This document shows, one piece after another, positions 42,624 through 52,934 of a DNA stretch of 64,000 nucleotides (within the stretch, counting starts at the first letter, position 1; every line of letters starts with the position of its first letter). The stretch comes from Alginatibacterium sediminis (GTDB lineage: Bacteria > Pseudomonadota > Gammaproteobacteria > Enterobacterales > Celerinatantimonadaceae), in contig NZ_RAQO01000004.1 in assembly GCF_003610775.1 (NCBI RefSeq), forward strand, positions 496,001 through 560,000, written 5' to 3'. Position numbers and translations under genes: made by a program. The notes below the pieces were generated by a model that was not told the origin of the DNA, made no database searches, and saw only the letters and a program-made list of their open reading frames with translations.

Positions 42624-44720
42624 ATGCAACAATTTTTTGCCAGCTGCGCCATGGGCTTAGAACAGCTTATCGACGAAGAACTACAACAATTAGATGCTCA
42701 AACCATAAAAATGGGAGTAGGCGGACTACGCTTTGAGGGTAGTTTAGAAACCGCCTATCAAATGTGTTTGTGGTCACGTTATTCGTCTCGGGTCTTAATG
42801 ACACTTGCGGATACGCGCTTTGATAGCAGCGACAGCCTGTACGCGGTAGCAAATGATATTGTTTGGGAAGACTATTTCGAAATCAATCAAACCTTTGCCG
42901 TCTATTGTAGTGGTACCAATCGAATTATAAACAATAGTCAGTTTGCTGCGTTACGCGTTAAAGACGCAATTGTCGACCGTTTTGCCCGGCTTCAAGGGGA
43001 TAGACCTTCGGTTAGTAAAGAAAGCCCTGATGTACGTATCATGGTGCATATATCTAGAGAAAAAGTAATGATTTCCCTAGATTTGTGTGGCGAAGTTCTC
43101 AGTAAACGAGGCTATAGAACTGAACAAGGCGATGCGCCGCTTAAAGAAAACCTTGCAGCAGCGCTGGTTAAACGCGCTAATTGGACTGAGAAACGGCTTG
43201 TTGATCCGATGTGTGGTTCTGGAACAATCCTAATTGAAGCCGCTATGATGGCCGCCGATATTGCACCTGGGCTAAATCGCTATTTTCACCTCGAAGCCTT
43301 GGGTAATTTTGATGCCGATATTTGGCGTACAGTTCAAGAACAAGCGCTTGAACGTCGCGAAAAGGGCTTAGAAAGCTGCGACCGTCAGTTGATTGGCTAC
43401 GATATAGATAGACGCATGATCACTATTGCAAACGCCAACATCGAACGAGCAGGCCTAAGTAAACTTATTTCGGTACATCGACAAGATGCGGTATTAATTG
43501 ATAATGCGCCTAAAGAGAAAGGCTTGATTATCAGTAACCCTCCTTATGGAGAACGCTTAGGGGAAGTGACCAGCTTAATCGGCTTGTTCTTAGGTCTAGG
43601 CGCAGTTATCAAAAACCATTTTTCAGGTTGGCGCGTAGCACTATTAAGTAGTACACCGGAGTTATTCGACTACTTGCGTATGCGTAGTCATAAGCAATAC
43701 AAGTTTATGAATGGCCCCTTAGATTGTGTGTTCAAGCTCTACGAAGTGGGTGAGCAAGAGACCGTACACCAACACCAATACGCGGAAGATTTTGTAAATC
43801 GTCTTCGAAAAAATAAAAAACGTTTAGCTAAGTGGCTAAAGCGTGAAGAAATTACTTGTTATCGTTTATACGACGCTGACCTACCTGAGTACAATGTTGC
43901 CGTTGATATCTATGATGATTACATGGTGGTCCAAGAATACCGGGCGCCAGCAATCATTGATCCAAATAAAGCCCGTCGCCGTCTTATGGATTTATTAACG
44001 GGTCTTATCCAGTCTGAATTTGTTGACAGCGACAAACTGATATTCAAACAGCGTTCTCAGCAAAAAGGTAAAGATCAGTATCAGCGTAAATCTGAAAACG
44101 AAGAACGCATGGTCGTAAGCGAGTTTGGTGCCAAATTCTATATCGATCTTGTGTCTTATTTAGATACGGGGCTATTTCTTGATCATCGTAATATGCGCCA
44201 TTATCTACAGCAAAATTCAAAAGATAAACGGGTGCTGAATTTGTTTGCTTACACTGGCGCTGCAAGTGTCCACGCAGCTATTGGTGGAGCGAGTCAAGTG
44301 ACAACCATCGATATGTCGAATACATACCTAGATTGGGCTAAAGACAATTTTAGACTAAATGATCTTAATATCTCAAAACATGCCTTTATGCGTGCTGATT
44401 GTTTACAGTGGCTTTCACAGCCTGTGAGTCAACAGTACGACTTGATATTTTTAGATCCGCCTACCTTTTCAAACTCGAAGAAGATGAGTCAAGTCTTTGA
44501 TGTGCAAAATGATCATGTGGATCTGATTCGCAAATCTGTCGCAAGGCTTCGTCCAGGTGGATTGCTTATATTCTCCAACAATAAACGCCAATTTAAAATG
44601 GATACAGACGGCTTAGCCGAACTTAGTCTAAGTATAGAGAATGTATCCTCAAAATCTCTTTCTCCAGATTTTGAGCGCAAGCAAAATATCCACAACTGTT
44701 GGTTCATCAGAAAATCATGA
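42624..44720 (+). CDS. rlmL: Bifunctional 23S rRNA methyltransferase RlmKL
   Basis: The 698-residue protein is the fused enzyme that makes m2G2445 and m7G2069 in 23S rRNA. The N-terminal half has a THUMP domain and the RlmL methyltransferase motifs DPMCGSGTILIEAA and SNPPYGERLG. The C-terminal half is RlmK-like (VLNLFAYTGAASVHAA, LIFLDPPTFSNSKKM). The length matches the enterobacterial protein. Its stop overlaps the start of the next gene (ATGA), and uup follows. Confidence 0.95.
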   Translation: MQQFFASCAMGLEQLIDEELQQLDAQTIKMGVGGLRFEGSLETAYQMCLWSRYSSRVLMTLADTRFDSSDSLYAVANDIVWEDYFEINQTFAVYCSGTNRIINNSQFAALRVKDAIVDRFARLQGDRPSVSKESPDVRIMVHISREKVMISLDLCGEVLSKRGYRTEQGDAPLKENLAAALVKRANWTEKRLVDPMCGSGTILIEAAMMAADIAPGLNRYFHLEALGNFDADIWRTVQEQALERREKGLESCDRQLIGYDIDRRMITIANANIERAGLSKLISVHRQDAVLIDNAPKEKGLIISNPPYGERLGEVTSLIGLFLGLGAVIKNHFSGWRVALLSSTPELFDYLRMRSHKQYKFMNGPLDCVFKLYEVGEQETVHQHQYAEDFVNRLRKNKKRLAKWLKREEITCYRLYDADLPEYNVAVDIYDDYMVVQEYRAPAIIDPNKARRRLMDLLTGLIQSEFVDSDKLIFKQRSQQKGKDQYQRKSENEERMVVSEFGAKFYIDLVSYLDTGLFLDHRNMRHYLQQNSKDKRVLNLFAYTGAASVHAAIGGASQVTTIDMSNTYLDWAKDNFRLNDLNISKHAFMRADCLQWLSQPVSQQYDLIFLDPPTFSNSKKMSQVFDVQNDHVDLIRKSVARLRPGGLLIFSNNKRQFKMDTDGLAELSLSIENVSSKSLSPDFERKQNIHNCWFIRKS

Positions 44721-44965
44721 GCGAAGCAAAATTCGTTTTGTACCATACGCAAGGATGTCATTTGTGCGAACAAGCGCATGCCTTGTGGCTTGAGATAAAT
44801 TCTGATTTTGATATTCAGCTATTGGATATTGTGACGCAAGAGCAACTTAGTAAACGTTACGCTTATAGCATTCCCGTAATACGAAACCTAGATCAAGGTG
44901 ACGAGCTAGCTTGGCCGTTTGATGCCAAGCAGCTACAACAATTTATACAGAGGACAGTGTGTTAA
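44717..44965 (+). CDS. Glutaredoxin-like DUF836 family protein
   Basis: The 82-residue thioredoxin-fold protein has a CHLC redox motif near the N terminus (YHTQGCHLCEQAHALW) and the cis-proline region SIPVIR. ATG at 44717 is coupled to the rlmL stop; the frame is open to 44699. It overlaps uup by seven bases. This small gene commonly sits between rlmL and uup in marine gammaproteobacteria. Its partner is unknown. Confidence 0.85.
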   Translation: MSEAKFVLYHTQGCHLCEQAHALWLEINSDFDIQLLDIVTQEQLSKRYAYSIPVIRNLDQGDELAWPFDAKQLQQFIQRTVC

Positions 44966-46872
44966 TAAATCTTCAAGATGCGTTTTTAGCTTACGGTGAT
45001 ACGCCACTACTAAAAAATGCCGACTTTCAGGTCGATGCCAAAGAACGATTATGTCTGGTCGGGCGAAATGGTGCCGGTAAAAGTAGTTTAATGAAGGTAT
45101 TGGCTCAAGAAATCCAATTAGACTCGGGTAAGCTTCAGCTTGTAAATAACACCGTTGTTGCTCGTCTACAACAAGATCCCCCAACGGCAAGTGAAGCGAC
45201 TGTTTATCAATATGTAGCTCAAGGCAGCCCTAAAGTAGGCAAAGTGCTCAGTGACTACCATTTAATTATGGATGAGTACGCACTTGATCCAAGAGATGAC
45301 CTACTTGAAAAAATGGGTCATCTTCAAGAGCAAATTGAAACCCTAGATGGCTGGAATTTTGATAGTCAAATTCAGCGTGTCATCTCATTGCTGTCTTTAG
45401 ACAAAGATGCATCGCTTACAGACTTATCAGGTGGTTGGTTGCGTAAAGTAGCTTTGGCCCAGGCACTAGTAATGCAACCAGACGTTTTGCTACTTGATGA
45501 ACCAACAAACCATCTCGATATAAAAACGATTCAATGGTTAGAAGAGTTTCTAAAAACCTTCGGTGGCACTATCGTGTTTGTAAGTCACGACCGTCAGTTC
45601 ATCCGTAATGTTGCGACGCGTATTGTAGATATTGACCGAGGTGTTTTCACGTCTTGGCCTGGTAACTATGATCAATACCTAGAAGGTAAAATTGAATGGC
45701 TGCGAGTTGAAGAATTGCAGAATGCTCAATTTGATAAAAAACTGGCTGAAGAAGAAGTATGGATCCGTCAAGGAATCAAAGCGCGCCGTACGCGTAACGA
45801 AGGGCGCGTACGAGCTCTAAAAGCGCTACGCGTGGAACGTTCTGATCGGGTTAAAGCCCAAGGTCAAAGCCAGATGAGCGTTGACTCTGGTCTTAAGTCA
45901 GGAAAAGTAGTATTTGAAGCTGAGCAAATTAGTTTTCGTTACGATGCCCAAACACCTATTGTTGAACCTATCGATCTACTGGTGATGCGCGGCGACAAGA
46001 TTGCTTTGGTCGGTCCAAACGGATGTGGTAAATCCACACTTATTAAAATGCTTCTCGGTCAACTTGAACCAAGTGGCGGCACGATTAAAACAGGTACCAA
46101 TCTTGAAGTCGCTTATTTTGACCAATATCGTCAAGAGGTTGACCCAGAAAAGACCTTGCTGGAAAACATAGCTGGCGGCAGACAGATGGTTGAGGTTGGT
46201 GGAAAAACCAAGCATGTGATGGGCTATCTACAAGACTTTTTATTCCATCCAAAGCGAGCATTTACACCCGTAAAAGCGCTTTCTGGCGGAGAGAAAAACC
46301 GACTACTATTAGCTAAATTATTTTTAAAGCCAGCAAATATTCTTGTACTCGATGAACCAACCAATGACTTAGATGTTGAGACTTTAGAACTACTTGAAGA
46401 ACTGATTTCTGATTATAAAGGAACGGTATTGTTGGTGAGTCACGACCGTAGCTTCATTGATAATACGGCTACGGCACTTTGGAATTTCACGGGTCACGGT
46501 AAAATATCAATCCACCATGGTGGCTATCAAGAGCTTGAACGCGTACAACGGATTGCTGAAGCTAGTGCTAAACCAAGCGCTAAGTCTGAACCGAAGAAAT
46601 CAACAACCGCCCCAGTAGCGCAAAAAATAAAACGTAGCAAAATGTCGTTCAAACTTAAACATGAATTGGATGAAATGCCAAAGGCTTTAGAAAAAGCAGA
46701 AGCCTTAGTCGACTCACTCCAATCGATAGCCGGTGCTAGTGACTTCTACTCCAAATCTCAAGACTTTGTTCAAGAACACTTAGAAAAGCTTGCAGATGCC
46801 GAGCATAAACTAGAACAAAAACTCGAACGCTGGGAAGAGTTAGAAGCTATAAAACTAGATTCCGAAACGTAA
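44959..46872 (+). CDS. uup: ABC-F ATPase Uup
   Basis: The 637-residue cytoplasmic protein has two ATPase domains: GRNGAGKSS, LSGGWLRKVALAQAL and LLLDEPTNHLD; then GPNGCGKST, LSGGEKNRLLLAKL and LVLDEPTNDLD. A charged linker and a C-terminal coiled coil (MSFKLKHELDEMPKALEKAE onwards) are typical of Uup. Uup affects ribosome function and transposon precise excision. GTG start with AGAGGA upstream. It closes the rlmL operon and is followed by a terminator. Confidence 0.95.
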   Translation: MLINLQDAFLAYGDTPLLKNADFQVDAKERLCLVGRNGAGKSSLMKVLAQEIQLDSGKLQLVNNTVVARLQQDPPTASEATVYQYVAQGSPKVGKVLSDYHLIMDEYALDPRDDLLEKMGHLQEQIETLDGWNFDSQIQRVISLLSLDKDASLTDLSGGWLRKVALAQALVMQPDVLLLDEPTNHLDIKTIQWLEEFLKTFGGTIVFVSHDRQFIRNVATRIVDIDRGVFTSWPGNYDQYLEGKIEWLRVEELQNAQFDKKLAEEEVWIRQGIKARRTRNEGRVRALKALRVERSDRVKAQGQSQMSVDSGLKSGKVVFEAEQISFRYDAQTPIVEPIDLLVMRGDKIALVGPNGCGKSTLIKMLLGQLEPSGGTIKTGTNLEVAYFDQYRQEVDPEKTLLENIAGGRQMVEVGGKTKHVMGYLQDFLFHPKRAFTPVKALSGGEKNRLLLAKLFLKPANILVLDEPTNDLDVETLELLEELISDYKGTVLLVSHDRSFIDNTATALWNFTGHGKISIHHGGYQELERVQRIAEASAKPSAKSEPKKSTTAPVAQKIKRSKMSFKLKHELDEMPKALEKAEALVDSLQSIAGASDFYSKSQDFVQEHLEKLADAEHKLEQKLERWEELEAIKLDSET

Positions 46873-46937
46873 CACGATCTATATCACAATTATAAAAGTG
46901 GATGTGATTGCTTAAGTAATAATCAAGGTCTTGCAAT

Positions 46938-46970
46938 AAAAACGTCAAAATTGATCTTTGACGTTTTTTA
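46938..46970 (+). terminator. Intrinsic terminator after uup
   Basis: AAAAACGTCAAA pairs with TTTGACGTTTTT around a seven-base loop, followed by TTATTT. Confidence 0.8.
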
Positions 46971-47042
46971 TTTATTGGCGGATAGTGAATAAGTTGCAAC
47001 ACGCAATATTTAATTACTTCTGATCTTGATGAGGAATCGTCT

Positions 47043-47219
47043 ATGAAAAGACAAAAACGCGATCGTTTAGAACGAGCACACGCCAAAGGCTATCAAGCTG
47101 GTTTAATTGGAAAGTCCAAAGATGCATGCCCATATGAAATGGTTGATGCGAAAGGGCAGTGGTATGGAGGTTGGCGCTCTGCAGTTGAAGAACGCGTTAC
47201 GGGATTGGAAACCCATTAG
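47043..47219 (+). CDS. rmf: Ribosome modulation factor
   Basis: The 58-residue basic protein matches RMF: MKRQKRDRLERAHAKGYQAG, then CPYEM and QWYGGWRSAVEER. RMF dimerises 70S ribosomes into inactive 100S particles in stationary phase. GAGGAA precedes the ATG. The order uup, rmf, fabA, lonH is close to that in Escherichia coli, where pqi genes intervene. In E. coli rmf is induced by ppGpp and cAMP-CRP. A weak CRP-like sequence lies at 46873-46888, before the terminator, and is not convincing. Confidence 0.95.
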   Translation: MKRQKRDRLERAHAKGYQAGLIGKSKDACPYEMVDAKGQWYGGWRSAVEERVTGLETH

Positions 47220-47263
47220 CTTTTTATTTGATTTTGATTGAAACACAATGAATTTAAGTAAGC

Positions 47264-47288
47264 AAAAAGGCCCAAGAGGGCCTTTTTT
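47264..47288. terminator. Bidirectional terminator between rmf and fabA
   Basis: AAAAAGGCCC pairs with GGGCCTTTTTT around a four-base loop. It lies between convergent genes and has A/T tracts on both sides. Confidence 0.85.
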
Positions 47289-47308
47289 AATGACTAAGAT
47301 GTCGAAAG

Positions 47309-47845
47309 CTAAAAGGTACTGGTGTCTGTAAACAACCCAACTTTTAAATCTTTAGCGGTATAGATAACACGACCGTCAACTAAGACTTCACCATCGCCAA
47401 TCCCCATAACAAGTTTGCGCATAATTACGCGCTTCATGGTGATACGGTAGGTTACTTTTTTGTTGGTAGGCAAAATTTGACCGGTAAATTTAACCTCGCC
47501 TACGCCTAGCGCTCGGCCTTTGCCTGGACCACCGCTCCAACCTAAGAAAAACCCGACAAGTTGCCACATCGCGTCTAAGCCTAGGCAACCTGGCATAACT
47601 GGATCCCCTGGAAAGTGACAATCAAAAAACCAAAGGTCAGGCGTAATATCGAGCTCAGCGACAATTTCGCCTTTACCAAATTCACCACCGTCAGCGTTAA
47701 TCGTAGAGATACGATCCATCATTAACATATTTGGCGCTGGAAGTTTGCTATTCCCTTCGCCAAACAACAAGCCTTGACTACAATCGAGCAGATCTTGGCG
47801 CTCGTAGCTGTGTCTACCTTGTTCTTTTTGTGACAATTGCGACAT
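47309..47845 (-). CDS. fabA: 3-hydroxydecanoyl-ACP dehydratase/isomerase FabA
   Basis: This 178-residue enzyme introduces the double bond of unsaturated fatty acids by dehydration and trans-2 to cis-3 isomerisation of the C10 intermediate. The hot-dog fold helix with the active histidine ([20 protein letters not shown]) is intact. The size is slightly larger than E. coli FabA (172). AAGGGTG precedes the ATG. A FabR operator lies inside its promoter, implying repression when unsaturated acyl chains are plentiful. Confidence 0.97.
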   Translation of the reverse strand: MSQLSQKEQGRHSYERQDLLDCSQGLLFGEGNSKLPAPNMLMMDRISTINADGGEFGKGEIVAELDITPDLWFFDCHFPGDPVMPGCLGLDAMWQLVGFFLGWSGGPGKGRALGVGEVKFTGQILPTNKKVTYRITMKRVIMRKLVMGIGDGEVLVDGRVIYTAKDLKVGLFTDTSTF

Positions 47846-47874
47846 CTGTATACACCCTTAATAAATTTGACGGT

Positions 47875-47903
47875 ATTCTAGCGAACACGTGTACGCTAGA
47901 CAA
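47875..47903 (-). promoter_or_regulatory. fabA promoter with embedded FabR operator
   Basis: On the minus strand TTGTCT and TAGAAT are 17 bases apart. The spacer and its edges are an inverted repeat (47878-47899) containing AGCGTACACGTGTTCGCT, which agrees with the FabR site described for E. coli fabA and fabB. A repressor bound there would directly occlude RNA polymerase. Confidence 0.8.
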
Positions 47904-47929
47904 CTCCGATCTCGAATAAGATCCTAATT

Positions 47930-49891
47930 TTAGTTTGTTTTTTGACTAAACAAGTCCTTTATGCGACTTAACCAACCAAAATCGTCGTCTTTGTCATCAT
48001 TGTTGAGTTGCTCTATCCGTTTAACGATTGCCGCCAGTACTGTATTTTCGTGGTCTGGACTACTTAAAGGACAGTCAAAAAATAACGCAATAGCTTCGCT
48101 TAAGTAGTTTACTGGATAGATATGAAATTCACCTAGACCAATAGCGTCAACTATGTCGGGCCGAAGGCATAATTGCTGTACATTGGTTGCGGGAATAACA
48201 ACACCCTGTTTGGTATGCGAGCCTAAGCTTTTACAAACATCATAGTAACCTTCGATTTTTTCATTAATACCGCCAACCGCTAGAACTGAACCACTTTGGT
48301 CAATAGCGCCGGTTACCGCCAAACTTTGGTGAATCTCGATTCGAGAAAGCGCAGACAGTAAAACCAATAAGCCGGCAAGCGACGCACTGTCGCCATCGAT
48401 GTCACTATAGCTTTGCTCAAAAACAATACTCGAAGAGAATGGGAGTTGATGGTCACTTGCGAGTAGCTGGTTAATGAAGTTTTGTATAATCATCATTGAT
48501 TTAGCATGAATGTTACCACCCAATTCAGCTTTACGTTCAATGTCGATAACTTCGCCGTCGCCATTGTGAACACTTGCTGTTATGCGCATCGGTTCACCAA
48601 AACTCAGACCAACACCCTCATGTTCTAGAACTGAAAGCCCATTGATTTGAGCCACACACTTACCTTTGACTTCAAGGTGAACAAACTTCTCAACAAAACC
48701 CTGATTACTATAGTGACGAGCGGCACCTATCTGCGCTTGAAGTAGGCTTTGGCACTGATGTAGTTGAGCAAAGCTATAAGCACTGTTGAACTGTTGTTGG
48801 TGTAATCGAAATACTCGCAGCATAGAGCTAAAATAGAGGCTTAAGTAGTCACGGTGTTCAGCTAATCGGGTAGAGCGCTCAATTGCATATTTGGCCGCTT
48901 CAGTATTGAGTACCGGTAAATCCTGCGTTGTTAGCAAATAATTGAGTTGGCTTAAATATGCAGTTGTGCTGTCTTGATTGCGAGGCATCTGCGACTTAAG
49001 TTCGCATATATCGTTAAAGATAGCGCCAGCACTTGGGTCCATTTCATGGAGGCCATGAATCAATTCAGCGTCAGCATAAATGACTATTTTTATTTTACAA
49101 TCTAAATCCGGTAAATCTGGGATTGGACTTTCGTTGAATCGCGCTGCACTTTGCCACTGGACTTTTTTAGATTGAACTACAGCCTTGAGTTCTAACCATA
49201 GCTCTGGGTGACTCAACAAGGATTCAAGTTGCAGCGCAATTACTTGTTGTTTTTGCGCGTGTAATGCGCCGCTACGCAGACGTACAAGCTGACTTTGTCG
49301 ATTATATTCACAACTGCCAAAAAGTGCTGTTCTGCTTGCGATGTCTATGATTGGCGATGAAGAACTTTGACTTAAGCTCTGTAAGCTTTTTATACATGTT
49401 TGCTTGGATTGAGGGTGCTGCCACAAATAATCTGATAAACTCTTAAAGTAATCTATAAGCGCGGCATGCTGCGAATAGACTTTATCGGTATTTAAGGTAC
49501 TAAATATAGTTTCGAGTTGTGTTGCTTGCGTTTCAAATAATTGCTTTAAGTCATTGATTAGGCGCGTGTCGTTCGGTGCATCTAATTCAAATATGCAGTG
49601 TGTCTGACTAGACCAAGGGCTTGGCAAAAATACCATTGCGCTTGTTTCAAAATGCTCGGGCAACTGATCGACTAAAAAGCTACGTACATCAAGAAACGAA
49701 GGGCTCTGAAGTAGCATAATCGAGGGGCCTTCGCTTGCAACGAAACGTTCCATAGCGCTACTTGCTATAGGATTTATCTGCGCCCAACTGGCTGTGTTTG
49801 AAATTGGAAAGTCGGGTAGCATGTAATCAAACTGTAGTTGAGATAATTGCAGTTCTTTTACGAGGCTTAAACCCTCAGTCGAATCTGTCAT
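47930..49891 (-). CDS. lonH: LonH-type protease-like protein (YcbZ family)
   Basis: The 653-residue protein ends in a Lon protease domain with the Ser-Lys dyad visible as DGDSAS (Ser502) and GGINEKIEG (Lys545). The N-terminal ATPase region is degenerate and I see no Walker A motif, as in E. coli YcbZ. Location next to fabA is the same as in E. coli. The 84-base gap between the two contains the FabR operator, so lonH, downstream on this side, has its own transcript. Substrates are unknown. Confidence 0.85.
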   Translation of the reverse strand: MTDSTEGLSLVKELQLSQLQFDYMLPDFPISNTASWAQINPIASSAMERFVASEGPSIMLLQSPSFLDVRSFLVDQLPEHFETSAMVFLPSPWSSQTHCIFELDAPNDTRLINDLKQLFETQATQLETIFSTLNTDKVYSQHAALIDYFKSLSDYLWQHPQSKQTCIKSLQSLSQSSSSPIIDIASRTALFGSCEYNRQSQLVRLRSGALHAQKQQVIALQLESLLSHPELWLELKAVVQSKKVQWQSAARFNESPIPDLPDLDCKIKIVIYADAELIHGLHEMDPSAGAIFNDICELKSQMPRNQDSTTAYLSQLNYLLTTQDLPVLNTEAAKYAIERSTRLAEHRDYLSLYFSSMLRVFRLHQQQFNSAYSFAQLHQCQSLLQAQIGAARHYSNQGFVEKFVHLEVKGKCVAQINGLSVLEHEGVGLSFGEPMRITASVHNGDGEVIDIERKAELGGNIHAKSMMIIQNFINQLLASDHQLPFSSSIVFEQSYSDIDGDSASLAGLLVLLSALSRIEIHQSLAVTGAIDQSGSVLAVGGINEKIEGYYDVCKSLGSHTKQGVVIPATNVQQLCLRPDIVDAIGLGEFHIYPVNYLSEAIALFFDCPLSSPDHENTVLAAIVKRIEQLNNDDKDDDFGWLSRIKDLFSQKTN

Positions 49892-49900
49892 GTATAAATC

Positions 49901-51229
49901 CTATAACACAACCGCTGCTAGCCAACCGGCAACCAGCAGAGGAATGTTGAAGTGTAAGAACGTTGGGATCACGGTGCCGCTAATATGATCATGTTGGCCA
50001 TCTATATTAAGGCCTGCCGTCGGACCTAAAGTTGAATCCGAAGCCGGAGAGCCTGCATCACCGAGCGCAGCCGCGGTACCCACTAGTGCCGCAATTGCCA
50101 GGGGTGAAAACCCGAGTTCAATACAAAGCGGCACATAAATCGCCGCAATAATCGGGATGGTTGAAAACGATGACCCGATCCCCATCGTTATTAATAATCC
50201 TACTATCAACATCATGGCGGCAGCTAAGTATAAATTGTTGCCCAAAATAGCAGTTGCTGCATTTACTAACTCTGGAATGCCTCCCGTTTCGCGCATTACA
50301 TTGGCAAAGCCTGCAGCAGAGATCATAATGAATCCGATCATTGCCATCATTTTAACGCCTTGTACAAACAAATCTTGCGCAGTGTTTGAGTTAGCACGGG
50401 TAACCAGCATTAACATAACAAAACCTGAAAGCGCACCCATAATGATTGAATTAGAGTACAACTGAATCGCCAGTGAAGCAGCTACCGCGAGCGCACTTAC
50501 AATGATATTACTGGGCACTAGCGTTGATTTTTCTGGCGTCGCAACAGTGTTTGATTTTTTAGCGTATACACGCGGCTTACGATAGCTAACAAAAACCGCA
50601 ATGATTAAGCCAAAAACCATACCTAAAGCCGGAATAGCCATTGCAGTTGGCAGTTCAGTGGCATTAATGATAAGTCCATTATCGACTAGATTTCGGTGGA
50701 GTAGCTGATTAATAAAAATGCTGCCGAAGCCTACAGGCAAAAACATATATGTTGTAACAAGACCAAAAGTAATACAGCAGGCAACCGCGCGTCTATCAAT
50801 CTCGAGACGATCAAATACAGCTACCAATGGCGGAATTAATATAGGAATAAACGCAATGTGTACTGGAACTATGTTTTGCGAACTAATCGCCATGAGTACA
50901 ACCGATGCAAGAATTATCCAGCGTAATACACCTGCTTTTCCTTCGTCGTTATGACCTACGACTTTTTTAATGATCATTGAAGCGAGGTAATCGGTGAGAC
51001 CAGAATGAGCAATAGCGACAGCGAAGGCACCTAACAAGGCGTAGCTAAGCGCTATCTGTGCGCCATCGCCAAGTCCTTGTTCAAAGGTTGCAATAGTGGT
51101 TTGTAAGTCTATTCCGGCAATCAGTCCACCAGTTATAGCAGCCACAATGAGTGCAAGAACAACATTAACACGGATAAAACTGAGCGCGAGCATCATTACA
51201 ACGGAAATGAGGACCGGATTGGTTAGCAT
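49901..51229 (-). CDS. Na+/H+ antiporter family membrane protein
   Basis: The 442-residue protein has about eleven helices and matches the NhaC-related antiporter family of gammaproteobacteria. It starts [26 protein letters not shown] and has a conserved polar stretch, [15 protein letters not shown], near the end. It would exchange sodium for protons at the inner membrane, fitting a sodium-using marine cell (see MotY and Rnf). An amino acid or dicarboxylate exchanger of the same superfamily is possible. It lies between rnt and lonH on the same strand. Confidence 0.8.
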   Translation of the reverse strand: MLTNPVLISVVMMLALSFIRVNVVLALIVAAITGGLIAGIDLQTTIATFEQGLGDGAQIALSYALLGAFAVAIAHSGLTDYLASMIIKKVVGHNDEGKAGVLRWIILASVVLMAISSQNIVPVHIAFIPILIPPLVAVFDRLEIDRRAVACCITFGLVTTYMFLPVGFGSIFINQLLHRNLVDNGLIINATELPTAMAIPALGMVFGLIIAVFVSYRKPRVYAKKSNTVATPEKSTLVPSNIIVSALAVAASLAIQLYSNSIIMGALSGFVMLMLVTRANSNTAQDLFVQGVKMMAMIGFIMISAAGFANVMRETGGIPELVNAATAILGNNLYLAAAMMLIVGLLITMGIGSSFSTIPIIAAIYVPLCIELGFSPLAIAALVGTAAALGDAGSPASDSTLGPTAGLNIDGQHDHISGTVIPTFLHFNIPLLVAGWLAAVVL

Positions 51230-51257
51230 TAAAAAAACCTTAAAAATAAAAAATGGA

Positions 51258-51890
51258 TTACTTACTTTCGGCTAGAGGCCATCCGCCAAGTGTTTGCCAA
51301 CGATTAACGATGTGGCAAAACAACTGCGCTGTTTTCTGAGTATCATACAAAGCACTATGCGCCTGTTTGTTGTCAAACTCGATACCGGCTTCTATACAGG
51401 CTTTTGCCAATACCGTTTGCCCGAGACTTAGCGCACTAAGACTGGTGGTGTCTAAACTGACAAAGGGGTGAAATGGGTTACGTTTAATACTTGCTCGCGA
51501 AGCCGCTGCATGCATAAACCCAAGATCAAAACTCGCATTGTGGGCAACCATGACGGCACGATTACATTGCTGTGCTTTTAGTTGCTTACGCACCAGCTTA
51601 AAAATCTCTTTTAAGGCGTGTTCTTCGCTTACTGCGCCACGTAGCGGATTAGTTGGATCTATACCAGTAAACTCTAATGCCGCTTTTTCTAGGTTAGCAC
51701 CTTCAAAAGGTTCAACGTTAAATTGAATTTCATCAATGACATATAACTCACCAGAAGGGTCAAATCCAAGCAAACAGGCAGCTATTTCTAACAAAGCATC
51801 TGTTTGTGCATTAAAGCCTGCGGTTTCCACGTCGATAACAACTGGGTAATAGCCACGAAATCGACCTGCCATTAGACTTTCTGCGCTCAC
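51258..51890 (-). CDS. rnt: Ribonuclease T
   Basis: The 210-residue DEDD exonuclease has motifs VIDVETAGF (ExoI), [10 protein letters not shown] (ExoII) and [14 protein letters not shown] (ExoIII). It trims the 3' ends of tRNA and other stable RNAs. GTG start at 51890 with GAGG upstream; an ATG six codons later is possible. It is divergent from motY, an arrangement also known in Vibrio. Confidence 0.95.
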   Translation of the reverse strand: MSAESLMAGRFRGYYPVVIDVETAGFNAQTDALLEIAACLLGFDPSGELYVIDEIQFNVEPFEGANLEKAALEFTGIDPTNPLRGAVSEEHALKEIFKLVRKQLKAQQCNRAVMVAHNASFDLGFMHAAASRASIKRNPFHPFVSLDTTSLSALSLGQTVLAKACIEAGIEFDNKQAHSALYDTQKTAQLFCHIVNRWQTLGGWPLAESK

Positions 51891-52049
51891 ACATACCTCA
51901 AAATTTTTAACTATAAAAACGACGCGCTATTATGCCAAAAGCAGCTTGGCATTGGTAATATGATTTTACTAAAGTTTTTACTTATCGAGCCGATACCGGT
52001 ATTAGATGGACTATACCTTGTCCTTGGGCTAAAGCTTTTGGGAAAAAAG

Positions 52050-52934
52050 ATGATACAGCTACGACTTAGTGTTGGTATTGCAATTAGCAGCTTCGCAATC
52101 GGCGTGCAAGCGCAAACCTTTACCCGCAGTTACCAAGCACCTTTAAATGATTCGGTCTGGGTTGTTTCAGAAACGAGCCCTATACAATGCCGTATTGATC
52201 ATATTATACCCCAATATGGTACTGCGAGTTTTACCAGTAAAGCATCAAAAGATATTAACGTGGATTTCATACTTGATTCTTACCGGAAAGTGGCGAAAAC
52301 CCAAGAAGTAGTACTCAGAAGTGTGCCGCCAACTTGGAAATCAGGTAATCCGGTAAAACCAATTAATGATTTGCGATTTTATCAGCAATTTGATGGCTAC
52401 GTGAATGACCAAAGCGCTTGGCAAATGCTATCGGAACTTGAAGCTGGTTATTCGCCAACCTTTTACTTCAAAGATTGGTACGCTAAAAATACAAGCACGT
52501 CAGTAGGTTTGTCTTCGATAAACTTTAGAAACACGTATAGCGAGTTTTTAAGTTGCTTAAATCGCTTACTTCCTTACAGCTTCGATGATATCTCGTTCAC
52601 CGTATTGAATTACCAAAGCAACAGTGATGCCCTAACTGTTCGTTCTAAACAACGACTGCGTATGATAGGGGAGTATGTGAAGCACGACCCGCGTATTGAT
52701 GTGGTCGTTATACAAGCTCACACGGATAGTTATGGCGGACGATGGACCAACCTAGAGCTGTCGAAAAAGCGAGCGGATTCTATCAAAACGTTTCTAGAAG
52801 AGGCCGGTCTAGATAGTGGTGTCATCGAAGTTGATGGGTTTGGAGAGACGCGCCATATTGCGCAAAACAATACCGCTTCCTCGCGGCAAACCAACCGCCG
52901 GGTCGTCATATCTCTTGGGAAAGCGGTGCTTTAA
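52050..52934 (+). CDS. motY: Sodium-driven flagellar motor protein MotY
   Basis: The 294-residue precursor has a signal peptide ending in VQAQ and the MotY N-terminal domain (YQAPLNDSVWVVSETSPIQC, HIIPQYGTASF). A C-terminal OmpA-like peptidoglycan-binding domain follows (IQAHTDSYG, LSKKRADSIKTFL). MotY forms the T ring that anchors PomAB stators in polar sodium-driven flagella. The ATG at 52050 has GGGAAAA upstream and is preferred over the one at 51960. Its end overlaps the convergent GGDEF gene by four bases. Confidence 0.93.
   Translation: MIQLRLSVGIAISSFAIGVQAQTFTRSYQAPLNDSVWVVSETSPIQCRIDHIIPQYGTASFTSKASKDINVDFILDSYRKVAKTQEVVLRSVPPTWKSGNPVKPINDLRFYQQFDGYVNDQSAWQMLSELEAGYSPTFYFKDWYAKNTSTSVGLSSINFRNTYSEFLSCLNRLLPYSFDDISFTVLNYQSNSDALTVRSKQRLRMIGEYVKHDPRIDVVVIQAHTDSYGGRWTNLELSKKRADSIKTFLEEAGLDSGVIEVDGFGETRHIAQNNTASSRQTNRRVVISLGKAVL

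Noticed and set aside
46873-46888. CRP site for rmf
   Set aside because: Only one half matches TCACA, and it lies upstream of the uup terminator.
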